Origin: Plecoglossus altivelis
Taxonomy: Eukaryota > Chordata > Actinopteri > Osmeriformes > Plecoglossidae
Direction: 5' to 3'
DNA: 64,000 bases
Assembly (NCBI GenBank): GCA_036571765.1
Contig: BROE01000013.1
Coordinates: forward strand, 11,311,690-11,375,689
Position numbers and translations under genes: made by a program
In this document: one piece after another, positions 39,401-48,400 of the stretch
How the letters are laid out: each line of letters opens with the position of its first letter
How positions within the stretch are numbered: the stretch's first letter is position 1
The notes under the pieces: model-generated
The model's input: only the letters and a program-made list of their open reading frames with translations
What the model was told of the DNA's origin: nothing
The model's database searches: none

Positions 39401-42400
39401 AAGTATTGAACTAGATCCACAACAAGAACCTAAACCCAGTTTGGGTGTGAAAGAAAATATTGACAGAGAAACACCTCTTTCTGCGCCTGAATCTGCGCCT
39501 GAATTAACAGCTTTGTATAATTTGCAAGATAGCAAACAGAAACCTAGTGCGGTGGATGTTGAGGAGAGCAATTCATCACTAAAGAAACTCATTGATGTAA
39601 ACCAGGAAAAGGAGGACATTTTATTTTCTGACGACTATTTTCTGCCCGTTGCAAATACCCCCCCACCACCAGGTTCAACCACAAGTTTTTCAAAAACATG
39701 GAAAGAAAGAAACGGTCTTCTTGGCTCACCTCTGAATCCCAGCACAGCACACAGCCTTGTATTGACAACTAAAGTGGCCCCTGTGGACATACAACGAGGC
39801 CACCATGAAGAGAAACCAGTTGGAGATAAAGATTTCAGCCAAGAAAAAAGCTATTATGGACATATTGATGTCACAGTAGAGGCCACTACACCATTCAAAA
39901 AGGTGAACAAAAATGAGGGGCCCCCCATAGTGGTAGTTGGTGAGGATAGTGAAAAAAACATGCCTATCCCACAACTCCCTGACTCCCTTGGAGAAACAGA
40001 CAGCAAGACACCACATTCCCATTTTCCTCTTCAGACTACCACATTTGAGGTGAAGACGCACAAGGACAGCTTTTTTGGTACAACTTTGTCTGAGTGGGAT
40101 GAAACAATGGTCGGCACCATGTCAATAACCACTCATCTTCCATATACATCATCAAACCCAGCTTCCACTAAAGAAGGCAATCATGATAGGCTTTCACCTG
40201 AAGAAGAAGCACCCTTGGATCGACATGACATCAGCATAGATCCCAACACTGGAAACAAATCTCATAATTTAGGAATCACAGAAGGTTATGCAGTAACCTT
40301 CTCTCAAGAGATACCTACTCCAACCCCCACTCACCTCCGTCCCATCTCAGAAAACCAGCAGAACATGGATCCCCCATGGACGATTGGAAAGGACACTCTT
40401 CTTCCTACACATCTGGAAGGAGGTGCAGGCTCTCCACCTCCCCCCATTGTTACCCAGACTCAGTCTGCTGCTGCAGCAACGCCTGGGGAAGAGATTTATA
40501 CCCCCTCTATTCCTCATTTTGAAGTCTTCCCTGAGCAAAGAGATTCTAGTCTTCTGACTCCTTCCGTAAATCCTTGGAAAGAAATAAACCCCTATGAAAT
40601 GCGGATCCCCCCAATGGTACAATTTAGTGACACAGACCCCTATTCTAGCACATATCAACCCTTGACAGATGCCGTCACCTCTGTAACTAACACAACCACT
40701 CTCCAGGATGGCACAAGGCCCATGTCCACCACCCAGTCCCATTCACCACCCCATTCTCTCATGCTACAGCCCCAAACAATCCCAACACCAACCCAAGTCT
40801 TCCCTGCTGCCTATTGGGTTACTGGCAACTGGAGTGCAGTGAGTGACTACAACTACGTTTATGTATATACATACAAGGTGTAGGTACAGTGATAAGGAAC
40901 AATGCTTTGCAGTGCAGCTTCAGTAACTATATAAACAAAATGGCAACATTTTCAAAGTTATAATCATCTGCCATTAAAATATATCCATTGGCTCTTGCTG
41001 TATGAGAAATACTTGTTAATGCTCCGAGCTGTTGAGCTGGCACATTCAGAATCCTTATTAAAAAGATCTGTTGTAAATATAAAATGGCTATGACACATTC
41101 AGAGCAGCTCTACAGAGAAACACTAACAAAAGTGTTATCACAGCAGGACAAAAAAAATTGTAACATATTTCTTTAGTTAATTATTCAACCCATTCTAAAT
41201 GGGTGCAAATTAGGTACTTGTTATGCTACACAATCTCATTATTCCGTGAAGACTCCAGTATATAGCACAGAGCTGCAAGACCACAGGTGTGACATCCCTT
41301 ATTAGGTAGTTCTAGTTAAAGTAAACAGTGAGCTGTTTAATTCAGCGCATACTAAAATGTTTGGAAGTGTCAATCAGCTTGCTTCAGGCAGTACATCAAG
41401 CAGGTTACCATTATATTAATCCTGATTAAAATGCATTTTTACGTGGGTAACAAACTAAAAATGGTTTCATATCCTCCTTACTACTATGATTTTTGCAGTG
41501 TTCTACTAGCTGTGGCCTGGGAGCCATATGGAGGCTGGTGGTCTGCAGCTCTGAGAAGGACACAGACTGTGACCTAGCAAAGAAGCCTGTGCCGGCCCGT
41601 CGCTGCTACTTGCGGCCCTGTTCTGCCTGGAAAACAGGCCAGTGGAGCCAGGTAGGGGCCCTTGGCAGTTTTAAGGGATCCTTGCTTTTTATGTCCTTTT
41701 AATACGCAGTAGAGTTACTGAAGTGTTTGATTTGAAACCAAATCCATTTTAATATTCCTTAATTAAACAAAATACATCATGACTCCGTTGACACACACGT
41801 AAAACATTTTTTTTTATTGTGAAATACCTTATCCCAGTGCTCAAAGAAATGTGGTGGAGGGGTGACCTTGCGTGAGGTTCAGTGTTTTGACACGAGAGAT
41901 CAGAGGTCTCTTCGACCATTCCACTGCCAGCCAGTCTCCCCCAGGCCCCCTGCACGCCTGCCCTGCAACCCCCAGCCCTGTTTGGAATGGTACAGCTCAT
42001 CCTGGGGACAGGTCAGGACCTTATCTCTATCCACTCTGGGCTATGAGTGGATGGAGGTATATCAGTATCCCTTTAGTACAAACGTATAGATTCACAAACA
42101 ACCTCATGCCATTGGACATGTGCTTAAAATCCATGTGTATGGTTTGTGTTTGTATATCTGTGGATGTCCAGTGCTCAGAGGTGTGTGGGGGAGGGGAACA
42201 GCAGCGCCTTGTTGCCTGTCCTGAGGAGGAACAATGTGATGAGGATTTTAAGCCCAGCAACATCCAAGCCTGTAATAGCCAACCCTGTGCCCAATGGGTC
42301 ACTGGCTCCTGGGGACAGGTATGGATAAGCCAATGACATATTGCATGACATACGGTTTACAAAGTACACAAAACTATTTGACTAAGAGTCTCACTAATCA

Positions 42401-45400
42401 TATGAACAGAAATTGCTCTGTTTAATTACCGGTAATTATCGCAAGGTAAATGCACAATCGCAATTTATCTTGCATCATTTATCCACCTACAATTACACGA
42501 CTTGCATGAGGCATATGTCCCTTGAACTCCATGTCTCTCCTAAAGCCTTTCGTCAAAGTTAAGAGCTGACATGCCTATGTGTCCTCCAAAGTGCAACTAA
42601 CCTCAGAAGCCCCCTGTGCGGCACGTAGTACACATAGAGAGACACACACACACAGACATATGTATACAGTATAGTCCTCTTATACTATATATTGAACATG
42701 ACATACCAAAAATCACACATTCTGCTCAAATGTACACATCCACATAATGCATTTTGTTGACCTTCATATGAAATGGTGTGCTCACACACTTTATGCTTTG
42801 AGGCTACCATAAACACCACACACAAACATCGTTCTTTCCTTCAACACATGGCTCAACACGTGCTCCCATATACGTGAGAAGAGACACTGTCTAAAACAAT
42901 ACTACTGGTGTTGGGGTGTGTTGGCTCACCTCAAAGACTGAAAGCGGTCAGCAGTTTTTATGGAAGAATTGAGGTTCAAGTTCTGAAGCTGGATTTTTGT
43001 GATTGTAGGAGTAAAACCTAGGCTCTGTTTCAATTATTTTGTCTCTTCCTTCATTCCATCCTTAATTGAAGTAGTACTCTAAGGAGCACGAAGCATAGAA
43101 TTACTTTGTGCCATAAAACCTGTTAATTCAGTGTAGTGACTAAATTATCATATTAATCAAAGAAAGAATATTGCCATGTGCATTTACAAAATTCATGGAT
43201 GCTTGAAAAGGTCTAAATGATTAATCAGATTAAACAAATCCACTCTTAACGTCTACACTTTAACTACAACAATTGTATTATGTAAAATCAAAAGTGCTGG
43301 AGGTTAGAGTATTAATAGGATTAGTGTGTCACTGTCCAGGGATGTGATCCCTGTCTGATACAGGGTTAACATGAGAAAAACAACATCACATGTCCCTGTC
43401 AATGAAACTTTTGTGTGAGAGCGAGGAAGTTTTTAAAGTGCCTCTTTGCCTGCAGTGCTCTGCATCCTGTGGCGGAGGAGTGCAAAGGAGACTAGTCAAG
43501 TGTGTCAACACGAAGTCTGAGACAGAGGAAGAGGAGGAGCATGCTCAGTGTGACCATGAACCATGTCCAGAAAACACTCGAAAGTGTAATATCCAGGAGT
43601 GTGAAAGCATCACATCTGGTAAGTGTACTGTATGCAGTCATCTCTAAAAGACAAGTTAACATACCTACTGTATAAGGCTTAATTAACATTAAGAGATTAA
43701 GAGATTCATGTGTTTTAGAGCAAAATAGAAGCATTTTTTACTATCTAGTTTGAGATTTATGTTGGGTATCAATTTCCATAACATCTCTTCTTTTCATCTA
43801 TTTAGTTAGGAGAGCTGGCCAAGTAATGGAACTGCTCTGTATTTTTGTGGTCTGTCAGGTTTGTTTTGGAAAGTCCTGACATCACCATAATATCCTTAAT
43901 GTATACTAGTTAATGTTGGCTAGCTAGTAGGAGTTGGCAGGCAGTGCAAGTCAAGCAAGTCACCATTTTAGCTCAATAAGGATTCAGAGAACTCATCTAC
44001 TGAGACGTTGGCAAAATGTGCTTGCAACTTGGGAACATGGTAGTGATCTGGAAAACAGCCTCAAGCACTCATACATACTGGTTCCAAGCTGGTTTGAAAC
44101 CGAATACAGTGAGTCAAAAGGACTTATTCAAAGGATCGTTTTATACATTCTGACTTGTGTGTGGCCATATGTCCCTGTTCTGGTTTCTTTTCGTTTTTCG
44201 TTTTGTTACAGAAATTAGTCAAACAAGTCATTCATTTGGCATAGCACACAATTGTCCCTCGGTTTGTGGTGTGTGCGAATGTGTGTTGAATGCCAGAGTG
44301 GTTCAGTCCAGGGTCAACCTGAATGCCATAAACATCCTCGGGCAGGGATTGAATGCTTTAACAGCTCCCTGACTCCACTGTCACCTTCACGTCAGCTGTG
44401 TGTCTGATGGGTCACTAGCTTGCAAGGCAACTGAAGTTTACTGCCCACCACTACCCATCCAAACATCTCCTCTCTGTGGAATCCTTCCCCTGTAGAGAAG
44501 GCTTGCTTGCTTGTTCCTTTAAGTCAGACACTTTGAAAGTCTACCAAAACAATTTGGTAGTTACATATCAATTGAATAAAATGCTGCACTGAAAGGTAGG
44601 GGAGGCAGTATATGTGTTTGCACAGGTTTAGGGTTAGGACTCCAGTCACGTCATCCCTCACATCCCTCAAAACCACATCCAAGACTTTTGGAATATAGTC
44701 CCCATTACTTGGAAAATGACTTGGTTGTTATTAAAACATCAAGAGAAAATTGCTCGAGCAGTTTTTTCTAATTAAAATCGGATTATTGTACAGTATAATG
44801 ATGGGCATGGAGTTCTGGATGGAAATTCATTGAAGCCCCATTATTACCTTCAAATGCTCCAATGTATTGCACCAAACTGATATTGTTGAAAGACAAATCT
44901 TTAGGAAAGAGGTAGAAGTTTAGAACAGAGATTGTTATCGATAATGTTATCCTTCAACAGTTTCCGCAGTATTAAAAGGAATTTTGTGTAGAGCTGCCTG
45001 GAACCTTTTTGAAGTCTGCCTCTTCCTTTCATCCTTCCCGTTTTAATTCACCCTCCCTTTTGAGTGAGAGAGGTGTCCTCACTTCAAGGGTCACTCATCT
45101 TTATTATTCAAGCATAATTCATTAGACCTACACTGAATCTTTTAGATGCAGGTTCCATGTCCAATACTTTCAATACTCCAAATACCCCCAATGATATTGA
45201 CATCAGAAGCTTTGAACTATTCAGTTAGATAATGTAGAAATGATTCCGATCAAGCTAACCTGTGACAGCTTATCCATTGACAGCAAAGAAATTTGAGTTG
45301 GAATGTCATTTTTGCACTTCTTCCCTACCCTCTAGACTTAAAGTAGTGTGAAATTATCGTTACTTTTGTCGCTCATTTCTTTATACTTCATTTAAATGCA

Positions 45401-48400
45401 TCTGAAGTTTTGAGTTTGATGTGAAGAGAAAGATAACGAGTGAGTGAGTGAGTATGACAGAGATAGACAGAGATGTATAGTTGACTGTAGCAGATTTCTG
45501 ATGTATTCTCTTTCACAAGAAGAGATGTGTTAATGTTAAAGGTTCAGACCATTCTCAGAATAGCTGTGATCTATTATTGTTGTATTGCAGCATACTGTGT
45601 GTACCAAAGAGTGGGTTGCTGGAAAATCAAATCAAAGAATCAGAGCATGCTCATTGCTTACCCAGTAAGCAGAATGGGCTTGTTTGCTGTGTGATGGTAG
45701 GCTGAGGCGTATCTGTCCTGAGATGTGGAGAATTCGATGACAGATAAAAGTTGTCAGTTTAACTGTAAATCATTCTTAGTCTTCTTAGCAGTAGGACAAA
45801 TTTATTCTCTTTGGGTACCCGTCAACATATGACTAATTGGTTAATTTAACTCTAAAACATTATGCAAAAACAGGAAAACATTCAATTTGTCATCATTGTA
45901 TTTTAATAAGATAGCATAGTGAAAACGCCTATTTGTGCAGTATCATTAGAGTGAAAATGAGTGTCATTAAAATGAATAGAATAGTAATTACAACAAAAGA
46001 TTACTACTAAGATAATTGTCTTGGCTGCCATACCCCTGCTAATAAAGTGCCTATAATCAACAGAAATCAAGACTGTTTCTGTTTAGCCCTACAAGTTACT
46101 AAAATATACAAATTTGTCAGAATGAAGCGAAGAAGTAATATTTGGGAACCTGACCTTTTGTGACATGCACATATGTATGTCCTCACAAACAATCCATAAG
46201 TCTTGAATCCATGAGTCACAGAACAGATCTATTCTGCTGGCAACAAACATTGCTGGAGACATGATTTGAGCATGTTCGTCTTTATGTACGTATGTTGGTA
46301 TGTATGTGACCGATACATCTCAGGAGCATCTCAAGGAATTACTTCTTATTCTATATATAAACATTCGCTTGGACTCAAAGATGAACTGATTAGATTTTGA
46401 TGTTCTAAAGATAAAACAATATACATGTATATTGGTAATTGAAAAGAAAAATAGGGAGATACGACTGTGAGGTATGAGTTTTTTTGTGATCATTATTCTC
46501 TGGCTAATTAGCTTTGGCAAGATGGCCAGATACAGGCAAACAAACAAACTACATGGTACTCAGCATACAGCGAAGCAGCACAATCTTGACTGCAATTAAC
46601 AGCAACAAGCTATGGTGCATGTCATAGCCTACACTTATCAGTATTTAGTGAGAACATTTGTTAAGAACGACTATAGGAAATAGGAATCATTTGATATTTC
46701 TAAAGAATATTATTGAAGGTGAAGGCACGGGAACTCTGTCTTGGGATATCCCTAACCAAATAGACTGCACTATATATGTTTTATTAATTTTAACTTGGCT
46801 GGCTGGCAGTGGCATATAACCGTGAGGTGGATAATCCTAGTTGTTTTATCTGAGAGCTTATCTCAGTTATTTGCTGTGGCATATGTCTATATGTATTTTT
46901 AATATGGCCAAAGGAAATTGCTGTTGTTCAAGACCATAAGCTCTCATCTTGTATTTGAGTAGTAATCCTGAGTATCTTCAATGATATTCACCACTATCAT
47001 GCATGTTGTTGTTGATTTTTCCCCCAAGTCTCTGGAAGACATAATGTGTGGGGAAATGGCATCGTCATTCCCTTTGCTCTGATTTTCCTCAACCTGTTTG
47101 AAACACTAGAAATGCTAGAATATTCATCTGATAGATTTTTGGGACATGCAGCATCAGTACTGTACTTTGTAGTCGTTCAGTATCAAAACACTTTGAACCA
47201 ACCTTTGCTTGCGAAGAACCAACAACCCGTGACAAACAGTCATCAATGATGGCATAATTTCATGACATCAAAGCTTGAAACAGGTTCCCTTTGTACATAA
47301 CTCTGCTAAATTGATTTTTCACCTGTTGCACCAGCAACTGTCTTGTACCGTCCAGCACTAGTCACAATTCTCTTTCTTGTTCAAGTCATGTGTCATGCCA
47401 AGTATAACGTCTGACTGTCTTCAGATCAAAGCCCACCTGCTCAGTGCCTTTGCTACACTTCAATATGACGTCACACAAAGCCTTTCATTGTACCTTCACA
47501 CTTTATGCTTGTATACCTTTGAGGAAGTACACACAATATGACATCCATTCTGTTTGACTAGAAAGGTGAGAGATTGCTTGGAGAATCAAAAGAAAGCAAG
47601 TATACACCATCAACAACGCTTGTTTAATGGTTTCGAAAATTTGGACCTGTGTTATCTCACATGGACACCTGTTGGATCTGTATAGTGAGATATTTTAGGT
47701 GGCAGAGCCTTCCTGCTGGGAAGTCATTAATTCTCCTTCCATGTTTATACCAGGTGTAAACACAGCAGGTGTTGTTGGTGAAAGAAAATGTAGAGGAAGT
47801 ATTCAGAGATGTTTTATGTTCCAATTCTTCAAACAAAGAGCATGTATTTGGATAATATCTGTAAATGACATGTTATTCCAGATAGACTGTCTCAAGGTCA
47901 ATCAGTTCAGTCTGTTAGAACCAGATTCTTACAGCTTTCAGTTCTCTTTTGATACAAACTGACAGCATCCATTTGATTATGTCACCCATCAGGTATAGAT
48001 CCTCATCCATCCAAAATACCTGCCTAAACAGAGAACTTATGATTGAATACAGTAGGTGAAAGTGATTTATGTGCACAGTGTACAACGAGGTCATCCTACA
48101 AAAAGAAATTCGTTCAAGAAAGCAACCACATATTTAAATTGGAAACATTCATTCAAAGCTCTAGCAACAAAATTAAATAAATTAAATAAATTATTAAAGC
48201 AAAACGTAGCAGTACATCTGTGGAGAAAGGGAATACATACATATGTATTGTTATCATAGAGAACGAAAGATTCCAAAGCACAAATGTAGGAGTGTTGACA
48301 GATATAGTATATAACCATGCATCAGCGGGATAGAGCATATAACCTTGTCTTTCCAAACTTAATCTAAATGTGCCTTTCCTCCCCTTTGTTTCCCTGGTGT

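Noticed and set aside
39326..40742. Antisense open frames (97-131 codons) opposite the mucin exon
   Set aside because: They are shadows of the long coding exon on the plus strand, with no family resemblance and no splice or promoter support.
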